DNA from: Paragorgia papillata
Lineage: Eukaryota; Cnidaria; Anthozoa; Scleralcyonacea; Coralliidae
Length of the DNA: 64,000 bases
Reading direction: 5' to 3'
Assembly (NCBI GenBank): GCA_035771165.1
Contig: JAWNZC010000025.1
Location: forward strand, 1,948,501 to 2,012,500
The notes under the pieces are model-generated. The model saw nothing but the letters and a program-made list of their open reading frames with translations. It had not been told where the DNA came from and did not search any database. Position 1 is the stretch's first letter; every line of letters starts with the position of its first letter. Shown here piece by piece: positions 10,953 through 22,429 of this stretch. A program made the translations under genes and the position numbers.

Positions 10953-11376
10953 GGGCCTGTTCACATGAGGCGAGTTATCTCGGGGGGTAGGGTTATCCCT
11001 ATCCCCCGAGATAACTCGGTGTTAGTTTATTTCCATGTTAAAAAAGTAAACCGTTCACATGAGACCGAGATAACTCGGGGGATAGGGATAACTCGGTCGG
11101 AGCGATAGGCTAACCCTAGCCCCCGAGTTATCCCTACCTCCATGTGAACGCTTTCACCCGAGTTATCTCGGGGGGTAGGGTCAACTTAGGCATGCGTATT
11201 TATGCTGTTGCTCGGGATAACTCGGGGTGAAGCGTTCACATGAAGCTAGGGTTATCTCGGGGGCCAGAGATAACTCGGTAGTTGCGTTTTATCATGTGAA
11301 CCAGGGCTAAATTTGACCCTAGCCCCCGAGTTATCCCTACCCCCGCGAGATAACCCGGTCTCATGTGAACAGGCCC
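10953..11376. mobile_element. PIF/Harbinger-like MITE with TAA target duplication
   Basis: The terminal inverted repeats start GGGCCTGTTCACATGAG and end in the reverse complement. TAA flanks both ends (10950-10952 and 11377-11379), as expected for TWA target sites of the PIF/Harbinger superfamily. The interior is itself built of repeated inverted blocks of CCCGAGTTATC type, so one strand can fold into several hairpins. There is no transposase ORF. Confidence 0.8.
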
Positions 11377-11379
11377 TAA

Positions 11380-11940
11380 GTGGCGTTGTATAAAGAACAA
11401 ACCGCATAGTGGCATGCAAACCTTGCACACGAGGTGTTACGTAAGACCTAGTGTGACGTCATTAATTTAGGTTTGACGATAATTGTCATTATTAGAGTGA
11501 TTATTGATTTTTATTTCAAAAAAGAGTTTAATTAGTACTGGACGAAATACCTTTCTCAGTTCGTTTGAATTATTTCCGTTTTCCATTGTATGTTGACTAT
11601 ATATATATATATATAAATATGTTGATACGTGCATAGTAGATTAAATATGTACAAATGTGTTGCGTGACTTATAGTTACAGAACTTATAATCATTTTCACA
11701 GAGATGTGCACGGGATTCCGCTTCGTTAATCGAATGTGTTTTTGGATTGGATTTTGAGCAAGAGCGAGGACCCATGCATGAAAGGTACCGCAGGACAACC
11801 GCTGTTTTCCCATGAAATTACAAATCAAAGCGAGACGGTTCGGCAGAAACTGACTAAGTTAAAAGTTTAACCGCTTGTTTAAAAGAGATTTGAAGAATCT
11901 GCGGAAACAAACAAACAAACAAGAATAGGAAGTACACATT
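11380..11940. other. Spacer and probable 5' region of the GBP-like gene
   Basis: It includes an AT-dinucleotide run (about 11599-11616) and a CAAA run (about 11907-11921) just before the ATG. No promoter element can be assigned. Confidence 0.4.
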
Positions 11941-13597
11941 ATGTCAAGCCAAGAATCACCTCAGCCGAATATCAATCAAAAGGACGCCATCTTAGGCCCT
12001 CAAGAAACCAACCTGGATCTATTACAGCCTGAAAGGTGCAATCCTCTTGGCGCTGATCATTATACGATACACACACCTGAGCCGCTGCCGTTTATTCAAA
12101 GTATACCGAACGGTCAACTTGTTGTGAATGTATCTGCGCGAGAGATGTTAAGCCGCATTGACAAACCGCTGGTCGTCATCAGCGTTGCTGGATTGTACAG
12201 AACAGGTGAGGGGTTATAAGTCCTTGTTGGGTATGCAGCAATGGCAATTCCTGAGTTAGGTTAACTGTTTCTGTTGGGGTCAGGTCTATATGAATCACCT
12301 TGGTAATGTGTAAGGACACGAACTGAGGTACCGATTTGATTGGGAACCTCTAAATACGATTATATACAACAGCTCAACGGTTGCTGTCACAACGGTAGGT
12401 TGCATAACACACCCGATAGATTAGACAGCTATATAGACCCGCTGGTAAAACGACATGCTTTACATGCCATCAGAGCAAACTAAATTGCCATTTAGACGTT
12501 TTTCGGTTTACGGCTTTACGCGTCCTATCCATCTGCTCCAGTAAAAAAACTGTCATGATTAGTTTTGATAACCGGAAATATTGACGTTTCGAACAGAGCC
12601 TTCTTTGTTTTTAATCTGATGAAGGGCTCCGCTCATCGAAACGTCAGTATGTCGTTATTAAAACTAATCTCGGTAGTATACCACTTTTTCCACTTTGATA
12701 TAGAATGTCTTGATCGACGTCAATCTTGGAAAGCGTAAACCTTAAGACACTATAGAGAGACAGGATATTCGGAACTTTCTGAGAAGATTTGTAATACATC
12801 TTTTCTCAAATTTCATCTTCAAGGACTTTTTCTCTGTTAAAGTTGACGGAAGCGACGTCTACGCTGGAATTTGTCTATAAAAACCACTTTACAGATTCCT
12901 GCGTAGAGACGTCACTTCCGTCAACTTTAACAGCGAAAAAGTCCATGAAGATGAAATTTGAGAAAAGGAAACAAACGTTTCTAGTGTATGTTGAAAAGTT
13001 TAAACTTGAAAGATACAAAGTCTTCCTGATTTGAGCACTGCACGTTCTAAGTTTTGCGAAACAAGTTTCGGCCGAAACGTTTCTGAAATTGTGTTTGGGA
13101 AATATGTTTTAGTCTATGCCAGCCACCTAATACAGTTTAACGATTTTATTAGTGGCACTCAGAAACATTAATAAAACACTTTATTTTATATATGAAACAT
13201 AACGAACACTATCGTTTACCGTGCATGTCTGTAAACTAAATTCTGCAGTGTGGTGCAGCAAAGTTTGCTGGATATTTTTCCCTTTGTCTATAGGGAAGTC
13301 CTTTCTAATGAACCGTTTGTTTGGTCATTCTGGTTTCGCCATTGGTGGTTCAACAGAAGCCTACACCAAAGGTATTTGGGTCTGGTGTCGTGATCACCCT
13401 TTTAATAATGAACTGTGTTTGGTGGTACTGGATACTGAGGGCCTTGGAGATACTGAGAAGGAAGATGGTATCAATCAGGACGTCCATGTATTTGCATTGG
13501 CAGTGTTGTTGAGTAGCTGTGTTGTATATAACAGCTGGAACGCTATTGATGAAAGCGCAATTCAGAATTTGAGGTGATCACTTTGCTGGTGTATCTG

Positions 13598-13652
<55 letters not shown>

Positions 13653-13653
13653 T

Positions 13654-13704
<51 letters not shown>

Positions 13705-13713
13705 TTGTCTGTT

Positions 13714-13768
<55 letters not shown>

Positions 13769-13789
13769 TTGTCTGTTTGTCTGTTTGTT

Positions 13790-13832
<43 letters not shown>

Positions 13833-13833
13833 T

Positions 13834-13880
<47 letters not shown>

Positions 13881-13904
13881 TTGTCTGTTTGTGTGTCTGT
13901 CTCG

Positions 13905-13970
<66 letters not shown>

Positions 13971-16462
13971 CGCGGTCTGTCTGTCTGTCTGTCTGTCTCG
14001 CGGTCTGTCTCGCTGTCTGTATCGCTGTCTTTGAAGTAATCTCGTAATACTATTTTCTGTTTTACTGCACGTCTAGCCTTGTCACTCAAATGATAGAGTT
14101 CATCCAGATAAGTAGAATTGAAGAGCATACTGAGTCTGAAACCGACCCCGCTGACGATAATGATGGATTTTCCCCGTCATTCATTTGGGTCGTAAGGGAC
14201 TTCAGCTTGAGCCTACAAATCGACCATTGTCCGTGCACAGCGGACGAATACTTAGAGCATGCGCTGAAAGACAAACCCGGCGCTCGAAATGTTCAGAGAA
14301 ATGAAGTAAGGAAGAAAATCCGGGAATTCTTTCCGGAGAGAAAATGTTTTACTTTAAAAAGGTAGGATTTGTATTTCATTTAGATATTAAAGCAATATAA
14401 AAATAAAAAAATTGATAACGAGATAACTTTGATAACGAGAAACGAGATACAAGAGAAAAAATTGACGAAATTTGGGATTTCAAAAAATGACGGGAAACGA
14501 GACTTAGAACTTTTCGCTGTCGTGATTTGGAAAAAGGAACTCGGGTTTTCTAAATAGCGAAGGCGTTGGTCGAGATTGGGTCAGCTAACTAAACTTGTCG
14601 GGATACGGGAAGGGTAGCAAATATCGAACCGGATTCGGGATTTAAGAAGCCTATTGTAGACCCTCGTTAATCTAACAAATAAGTTCCCAACGCAGCCAGG
14701 TGATGAAGAATCAGACATAGTTTAACACTCTGATCATGAAGCCTGACGACGAGTCTTTAGTATTTTATTCTCGTTAACGCCAGACGATTTTATTCAGCGC
14801 AGGCAGAGGCCCAGGCCTCAAAGTGTTAAAACCTATCCCTTTAACACAGATTGAAGCCTGACGACGAGTCTTTAGTATTTTATTCTGGCTAACGCCAGAC
14901 GATTTTATTCAGCACAGAGAGAGGTCCAGGCCTCAAAGTGTTAACGCTATACTCTGGCTTTAAAGTTTTTTGAACGCTAGCTTAAAAAGTTACTGTTCAT
15001 GACCTAACGTTTCGACACTCTGAGCTAGTGTCTTCATCAGATCGTTAATCCATTAGAAAAAAATGGGATGATGAATTATCGTACCTATGTGCTCTTTTTT
15101 AAACGTTTTCTCCTAACGGTCGTTTGAAGGTGCTACACATCGAGTATTCGCTAAAATGAGCTTGTTTTTCTAAATAGAAATAAACTTAAAGCAAACAACT
15201 TCTGAACTACAACAATGTTTTCATTTTAAGACCTGTAATTGATGAAGAAAAATTAAGTAATTTGGATGAGCTGCCTGAGGACGAATTTCGGCCAGCATTT
15301 ATCGACGAAGTACATCGTTTTGTGAAATGTACACTTAATTCATCGCCAGTAAAAGTTGTCAATCATGTCAAAATCCATGGACAGCGTAAGTAGAATTTAC
15401 TCGCATCTTTGTAATGTGGTATAGAGTAAACTTCCGAAATGACTTTTCAAATTACTTCTTCAGTTTTAGGCTTATATTTTGGGGGAGTGGAAGTGGGAAG
15501 TGGGCATCTCATATATTCAGGTCAGAACGGTGTTAATTGTTGACCGTAGTGTAAAATAGTTATAAGTAGAACTAGTTCCCATATATGTATGTATATAGTT
15601 ACATGCAGTAGACATATAACTACCCATAGCCATGCATAACTTCCCATAGCCATGATGCATGCGTATATAGTCATTACTATATATGGATACACGGATGGCC
15701 AACCAAGGGCAACATGTAAATATAAAAGAAATTAGAAAATGTGAAATAAACAGAGTTCTGACTGAAAGTCATAAGGTGTGTTCTTGGGGGGAACTCGGCA
15801 CGTTACACAGGTATATAACGTAAGTCGGACGTGTAATTTGACAACTGGTGTGTAGTATACCATTTAACTATTTGAATTTGAAGATACCGTCGAATAGCAC
15901 CACATGCTGTTACATCAACCTTAAATACTCTGCACAAGGTATACCCACGGGATGGGTATGACGCAACTACAGTATTGTATTGCTCCACTTACTTCTGTAG
16001 ACTGTGTGCATTCCGTAACACTATATATAAAGTACACGAAGTGTACAGTTTACACCTGTAATACATGTCACCTGTCATTATATGGTTTCTAGATTTAAAT
16101 TCTCTGGCGGACAGTTATGTGAATGCGTTGAACAGCGGCAGCACGCCTAGTATTCCGAGTATTATTAACCACATCATTGAAGCCGAGTTCATCCGAGAAA
16201 AAGAATGCATAACTACAGAATATAAAGCAAAGATGGAAAAACGATTGACGACGCCCATGTCGGCTGAAGAACTAGACACATTATGTCTGGAGTTGCGCGA
16301 GGAAGCAATCAAACGATTCCAGAAACATAAAGTTTTACAAAAAGCTTCCAATACCAAGGAAATGGAAAATAGACTGACTGTAAGTACATCCCTGGATGTT
16401 TAAGGCTTAGCAATTTTAGGGTGATAGGATTAATTTATGGTTGGGGTAAACCCATACATTTT

Positions 16463-16535
<73 letters not shown>

Positions 16536-16550
16536 GTGTGTGTGTGTGTG

Positions 16551-16603
<53 letters not shown>

Positions 16604-16616
16604 GCCTGCCTGCCTG

Positions 16617-16680
<64 letters not shown>

Positions 16681-17337
16681 ACAAGGAGTCGATCCACATA
16701 TTCTCATTTCATAAAAGCACAAAGTGTGTCCAAAACACATTTATTATAATTCGTGGCTTGCATCCTTGTTTTTTCAGAGTAGTTTTACACTCTTCTGATT
16801 ATATTTCCCTAGAATGCCTTGTTAGAACTTCGCGTTTATTACGAACGAGAAAACAAACGAAAATCCAAGGAATTCTGCTCGAATCGCATGAAGGAACTCT
16901 ACGAACCGATCAACCGAAGGTTAAATAACGAGGACTATAACGTGTTTGGTGGCTACAAAGCATTTCTTCGTGATTTAGGGCGCCTGGACAAGGCTTATCA
17001 AAATACTCCGAATAAAGGACCAATGAGCGACGAGGTTTTGTATGAATTTGTGACGTCACTAGAAGGTGTTAAAATGCTAATTAGAAGTGGAGTTGAGATT
17101 CTTAGCTTGGAGTTACAACGTGAGTCGCAGCAGCAAGGGAATTACACTGTTTTGATTCCGTGGTTGAAAGACTCTCTCGTCGGCTCAATTGGTCAGTTTG
17201 CAACGTTGTTTGATCAGGCGCTGAAGTCAGTTACTGCGACTTCGAGTCGACCGAGTTCGCCACTTCTTTTGGAATCTACAGACAGGATAGAGAGCAAGAG
17301 GCCGAAGGAGAAATCATCAAAGGAAACTAAGTCATAA
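11941..17337 (+). CDS. Guanylate-binding protein (GBP)-family large GTPase, six coding exons
   Basis: Exons 11941-12205, 13294-13573, 14077-14361, 15231-15385, 16093-16379 and 16813-17337 join at GT-AG sites into 1797 nt, giving 598 residues plus stop. Visible GTPase motifs are the P-loop GLYRTGKS (84-91, split by intron 1), the switch-I TKGIW with T113, DTEGLGD (135-141), and the GBP-specific base-recognition RD in WVVRDFSL (222-223). Exons 4-6 match the helical GBP_C middle and effector regions (for example [10 protein letters not shown] in exon 5). The length equals that of vertebrate GBPs. The C-terminus is lysine/serine-rich and lacks a CaaX prenylation box, so it is probably soluble or membrane-attached by other means. 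An AATAAA lies at 17343-17348. GBPs oligomerise on pathogen membranes in vertebrates; an immune role here is inference. Confidence 0.93.
12550..12672. repeat. Inverted pair of hammerhead-like repeats in GBP intron 1
   Basis: Left and right halves, each ending in an AAACTAATC-type string, form a palindrome. Both carry GAAGG-CTC--CGAAACGTC cores. The right half has an intact CTGATGA at about 12618-12624. Confidence 0.6.
13594..14033. repeat. (CTGT)n array in GBP intron 2
   Basis: About 440 bp of CTGT with interspersed TTGT units. It begins only about 20 bp after the 5' splice site at 13574, so it fills most of the 503-bp intron. ORFs across it are artefacts. Confidence 0.95.
14674..15044. repeat. 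Dispersed repeat in GBP intron 3 with an internal duplication
   Basis: It begins AACAAATAAGTTCCCAACGC and is shared with 41262-41457. It contains two copies, offset by 115 bp, of a block including AACGCCAGACGATTTTATTC. Related strings occur near 24262, 30254, 38747, 40257 and 41337. Its right end carries on the minus strand CTGATGA followed by a perfect 6-bp stem (GACACT/AGTGTC) and GAAAC. Confidence 0.75.
16461..16680. repeat. (CTGT)n array in GBP intron 5
   Basis: A second CTGT array in the same gene, interrupted by a GT run (about 16533-16553) and CTGC units (about 16602-16614). It occupies half of the 433-bp intron. Confidence 0.95.
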
Positions 17338-17591
17338 GTTTAAATAAATAAATAGTTAATTATATTTATTAGAATGGATAATTTCGGAAAACTTATTTTA
17401 TATTAATATACGGTATTATGAAATTTATGCAAAGCTATATATATATATATATATATATAACAAGTTATACTAAATGATTAATTTATGTATCACACGGCAG
17501 TCTGTATGGAACTGTATTCAATAAATTTGACATTAATATTTATTTGCACGTCAAAAACTTTTAAGTCTAGAAAAGTAGTCCGAGATCTATA

Positions 17592-17851
17592 AAGGTGCCG
17601 TCCAGTCCGTTCTCCCTCAAACATGACATTCGTAGATAATTACATGAAGTACTTAGCTCAGTGTGAACCGTTGGCGAGGATATGTCTTCGGATTTCTTCT
17701 ATTTCTCCTGAAAATGTTTTGTTTTGGGTACAAGTAATGAAGAGGAAGCAAGAAAAGCTTACAATCTTGAATAAGGTATCAGTATATTTTTTGTAAATAG
17801 AGATGTAAATATTAGTTTCGTACATGCGCAGAACGGACTGGAGGGCACCTT
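17592..17851. mobile_element. Tc1/mariner-like MITE (TA target)
   Basis: Inverted termini start AAGGTGCCGTCCAGTCCG and end with the complement, with TA directly outside both ends. A lone end of the same family (TATAAAGGTGCAGTCTATTC) occurs near 48103. There is no ORF. Confidence 0.7.
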
Positions 17852-18472
17852 TAATTTGCACCTAACACTTTTTTTTTTGGGGGGGGGGAGTGTTGACAAT
17901 GTTGAAGGGCTCTGTTCGAAACGTCAGTATTTCGTTTCGGCAGTTTGGCTCTATACTAAGAAGGTTTCTGATTGGTTTAGATCATCCATCCCAAACAAAA
18001 ATCCAAACACTGGGAACGAATTGGTAATTGACAGATAACTCGTTCATATTATACGCTCCACATTAACTTTCACGCTTATTTGTTTGCATGGGCAGCAAGA
18101 ACATAGTCAAAACAGTATTCTTCGTAAATTTCGTGAAGTTCTAGGCTAAAGTTTTCAAAATATTAGCTTTCGACTAAACAAATTACACATAACAATACCA
18201 GCCCAGGACGGCTTTATTTAGCACGACAATGGTGTAATTTCATTGGTCCATGTGCACAAAAGGAACGGAATGTGTTGCTCGTTTGAGCAGACCTTAGTGG
18301 GGGACGAAAATATCGAGGCCCGCGAAGAACGCCTGCGAAGGAGACTGAAAGTGGCCGATTTTCTATGATTTTAGCCTGCGTGCAGACGCTCCTTATGATT
18401 TCCGATCGTGGAGCTTGTCCACGGAGTCCGAGCAGATTCGTAGAAAGACTGGGATCTAGTAGCCATTCCAAT
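17852..18472. other. Spacer and 5' region of the KIAA1143-like gene
   Basis: It contains a G-tract near 17879-17888, a hammerhead-like repeat fragment at 17906-17950, and a GC-richer stretch (18280-18470) just before the ATG that may be promoter or 5' UTR. Confidence 0.4.
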
Positions 18473-20076
18473 ATGGCTTCCAAGAGAAATGTCAAGTTTA
18501 CTCAGCCCGAAGTGCCTTCATTTTTAAAGAAATTCAAAGAGAGAGTTGGATATAAAGAGCCTGCAAGTATAAACGATAAATTATCGGATGATGTGGATAA
18601 TTCTGTGGGTAAAAATACCATAGAAGAAGAGGAGAGCAGCAGACAAGTGGAAGACGAGCAACCGGTCGTAGTTGTACTGAAGGAAGGTGATATGACAGCA
18701 GAAGAAGTTGAAGTGCACAAGAAGGAAAACAGTAGCCCAGGTGCCGTATTGAGAAACAAAATATATAATATAAAGCAGCTAGACTGCATTTTAGCCCTGA
18801 CTGACTTGACTCAGAGTCTCAGGATAGAGCTGTACCACTGAACGTTTGAGACCCTAAACTTTCCTCAAAACTAAGAAATTGAATTTTTTGTGACCTTTTC
18901 TCGGACAAAATTTTTAAAAGTGGTATGTTATAGATATAAATTAGGTAGATATAAAAACAAACACAAATAAACACAAACAAATGTACAAACAAACAAACAC
19001 GCAGCAAACAAACAAACAAACAAACAAACAACCAAATGTACAAACAAACAAACAAACAAACAAACAAACACACATAAACAAACAAATTTACAGACAAACA
19101 AACACACACACAAACTAACACACAGACATACATGCAAACACACACATATATAATACACACAACAAAACATATGTACAAACAAAGAAACAAACACACAAAT
19201 AAACAAATAAACAAACAAACAAATACAAACCTACAAAAAAACAACACAAAGTGGTATGTTAGGCCAAATAAGTGGTAGATATAAAAACAAACACAAACAA
19301 AGGTACAAACAAACACGCAGCAAACAAACAAACAAACAAACAAACAAACAAACAACCAAATGTACAAACAGACACACAAACAAACAAACAACCAAATGCA
19401 CAAACAGGCACACAGAAACAAACAAACAAACAAACAAACAAACAAACACAAATAAACACACAAACAAACAAATTTACAGACAAACAAACAAACAAACACA
19501 CACACAAACTAACACACAGACATACATGCAAACACACAGACATATAATACACACAATGAAACATGTACAAACAAACAAAGAAACAAACAAACAAACAAAC
19601 ACACAAATAAACAAATACAAACCTACAAAAAAACAACACAAACTAACAAATACAAACAAACACACAGAAACAAATGAAGATATTCAGACAAAAAACATAA
19701 CTTGTCAGAGGTGATCAATTTGAAATTATATACAGCTGTGAATTTGACGCTCAACTTTTCACTGACAAAAAAATATTCATTTGGTTATTCAATAACAAGT
19801 GCATATAACTTCCTACGTTGGAGTATCTAAACTTCACATGCTTGCTAGGTGAGAGAAGTTAACTAAAAGTTTTTACATGTAAATTTATTAACTGTAATTC
19901 CTTCTATAGAGTGTTGGGACATTGAAAATGATAAACCAGTTTTTAAAAAGCCAATCAAAAGACCATCCACTGAAAAAGATGTAAAGAAAGGAGGCAAAAA
20001 ACAGAAGTCAAATGTAAAAGTAAAACCCATTAAAAATAGCAAGTTGTTGTCATTTGATGAGGATGAGGATGGTTAG
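18473..20076 (+). CDS. KIAA1143-like protein (DUF4604 type), two exons
   Basis: Exons 18473-18740 and 19910-20076 join at GT-AG sites (435 nt, 144 residues plus stop). The N-terminus has the family pattern MASKRNVKF, then PSFLKKFKERVGYKEP. The middle has an acidic stretch leading to EDEQPVVVVLKEGDM. Exon 2 gives KPVFKKPIKRPS and ends in a lysine-rich tail with SLLSFD-type KLLSFDEDED. All of these match the small conserved eukaryotic KIAA1143 family in order and length. A longer in-frame upstream ATG (18365) exists, but the family start is at 18473. An AATAAA lies at 20511-20516. Molecular function is not established; it is a charged, probably nuclear protein. Confidence 0.9.
18950..19690. repeat. 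(CAAA)n-rich array in the KIAA1143 intron
   Basis: About 740 bp of ACAAACAA units mixed with CACA and ATGTACAAA variants. Two longer sub-blocks (about 18950-19250 and 19255-19640) repeat the same succession of variants, which suggests a duplication of the whole array. ORFs here are artefacts. Confidence 0.9.
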
Positions 20077-20177
20077 CCATATTAACTAACTTCTAATCTG
20101 TATTGCTATAAAAGGTAAGCATTGAATTATATAGTTTTATTCAGAAATAGGTATTGTATTCAATGAATGAATGAATA

Positions 20178-20427
20178 CCGTATTTTCTGGGCGATAACCC
20201 TTTTGGAAAAATAAATCAGCGTATTACCCTCACCATTGGATAACCCGCAATAATTAGCATTTTGATAACACTCTCTAACATCGCAAGATGAAAGTAGAAT
20301 CCTTGGTCTCCGGTCTTCGTGATGACATCATCTTAAGAATTCAACACATTACCTGCACCACCCTATTACCCATGCTAATTATGTTTCCTAGCAAAATAAC
20401 CTGTGGGTTATCATGCAGAAAATACTG
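20178..20427. mobile_element. Tc1/mariner-like MITE (TA target)
   Basis: Termini CCGTATTTTCTG and CAGAAAATACTG are inverted and extend to GGGTTATC-type inner sequence. TA flanks both sides. It lies 100 bp downstream of the KIAA1143-like stop. Confidence 0.7.
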
Positions 20428-22145
20428 TAACTATATTTATTGAGGATAAATCTAACTCATAATTGTTAATGAGGCCCTCAATTACACTTATAGATATACA
20501 TGTACTATACAATAAAAACCTATAAATATACTATTTGCATAAGAAAACAAAAAAAATTAAAGTAATGATTCAATTACAAATTTTTTTAAATTACTTCAAG
20601 TTGAGTCCTTAAAGCTAGTCAGTTGTTCCAAGCCTTTACGCCACGGTAACTAAAATAATTCTTTGAGCTATTGATGTAGACAGTTTAGGTATTCTCAATT
20701 TACCATTGGCTGCATGTCTAGCATTAATTGAATGAATATCTCAAATGTAAACAAATTTATCTGATCAAATCTTTCAAGTGGTTAACTGTAATTTTCATGT
20801 TTTGTTTCAACTTTTACACCATAACAGAAATATCCTACAAATCCTATGTCTTTTGTTCATTGATTTTTTTCTGTTTTATTTTGGAAAATGATGTCTCATG
20901 TTTGGCATGATTGTTTTAATAATACTGTATTACATGTTTGATGCCAGAGCTTGTGAGTGTTACGAGTGCTTATGCTTGTGAGCTTTGTGCAATATAACAT
21001 ATATTCAATATTTCTGAGCTTCAAATAGGGGTGGAACATACAGCCTTCTAATGACCAGGTAAATGTTCTAACCATTGAGCTACTGAGGCTTTAGATGGAG
21101 AACTAAGGTGGCAAACTCATAGCCATATGTGCTCCTAAGTGGTAGCCTTTGCATATATGAGATGTAGGTAAAGTGATATTAAAATACTCATTAATAATTC
21201 ATGACGAAAACACAAAATAAATCAATACCGTAGCAATGGTTGTAAATCGGATACAGCATCGTCCTGATTTACATGAACTTTAGCTTCGATTTTCTCGGCT
21301 AAAATAGACCACATCCCCAAAATAGTTGGTGAACTTGATTACTTAGATGCATTTGTATTTTAAGAAAGATACAGCAGCTCGCCTTGTAAATCAGATACAG
21401 CTTGGCTGCTCATGCTGTATCGATTACTTACTGTATGAGTCGTATGTATATATGTGTAGTGTATCTTTTGTAATTATAAATCACTTATATTACTACACAC
21501 ATGAATATTTTGTTTATTGCTATTTGGTTGCTAGTTAACATTACATTTCACAATTCTGTAAACACTAACACCAAAACAATTAATATGTAAGAAATGAAGA
21601 TAAAAGTTCAGATTACATGTAAACATATACTGTAAAACAACAAGTGTTTTCTGTGAGTCATAAAATCACTAGTCAATGCGGGACAATATTATTAATTACA
21701 ACAAGAATTTAAAAGAAGCAGGTTAATTTACATTTACACAACTGCGATTAATGATGATTGTGCCAACTTATGGTTTATAGGTGCATGTTAATTAAGTAGT
21801 TATCAAGAAATGTGTTGAGGATACTGATCTAAACTGGTATATAACTGCACTGCGGGTCCCAATACTTTTATATTGAATGAAATGCCCTTGTAACGTTCGA
21901 TCAATTCTCAGAATTCTGTTAGAAATTCATTTATGTGAGACTGAAAGGTCAGACTGGTCAGTGGTTACTACTGTGGGAGAAACCCATAAGCCACCATCTT
22001 GGATTGGTCACCCGTTGTCAGTCATTGATATTTATAAAATAGGTTGCGTCTTACGCACTCTGTGATTGGTCAATTACCGTGTTTATATCAGGCTATGTAA
22101 ACACGGTTGTGACGTCACGGCACATTTCTTAGCCTTATTTCATAA
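20428..22145. other. Gene-free spacer
   Basis: AT-rich sequence with short ORFs only. A block at 21185-21240 starting TTAATAATTCATGA recurs at about 45509. A palindromic stretch built on GTGTTTA/TAAACAC lies at about 22078-22105. Confidence 0.4.
21020..21096 (-). mobile_element. tRNA-derived SINE fragment
   Basis: The minus strand reads GCCTCAGTAGCTCAATGG, then TTAGAAC (box A-like) and, about 35 bp on, GTTCCACCCC (box B-like). The same head (GCCTCAGTAGCTCAAT) occurs on the plus strand at about 31182. It does not make a good cloverleaf and is not called as a tRNA gene. Confidence 0.5.
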
Positions 22146-22337
22146 AAGAAATAGAAAATGGATGCCCTGTGTTTATGTAACCTGATGCAAAATTGGGGAG
22201 TTTTTGTTTTGAGTTTGGGAGAATTTGAAAGTACTTATATATTATATATTAAACTTTAACATTCTCCCAACTCACTCTACTCACTCTCGTGTTTGCATCA
22301 GGCTATATAAACACAGGCGGTCATTTTCTATTTCTTA
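22146..22337. mobile_element. Foldback (MITE-like) element
   Basis: The arms (about 22146-22197 and 22288-22337) both contain the AAATAGAAAATG and GTTTATRTARCCTGATGC blocks in inverted order, with an inner GGGAGAAT/ATTCTCCC pair. It lies just downstream of the lectin gene stop. Confidence 0.6.
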
Positions 22338-22429
22338 CTGTAAATAGGACACCCACAGTCCAGTTATATATAGATCGGTGGAGCTAAACCAGAAACGAAC
22401 CCGAGTAATCGCAGTGTGTAAATGCAGTC

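Noticed and set aside
13574..14128. Long Cys/Leu/Ser/Val-rich and Gln/Thr/Asp/Arg-rich ORFs
   Set aside because: Period-4 repeat (CTGT) translated in several frames; lies in an intron.
18365..18472. N-terminal extension of the KIAA1143-like protein from an upstream ATG
   Set aside because: The family start MASKRN is at 18473; the extension is Cys/Arg-rich and unlike the family.
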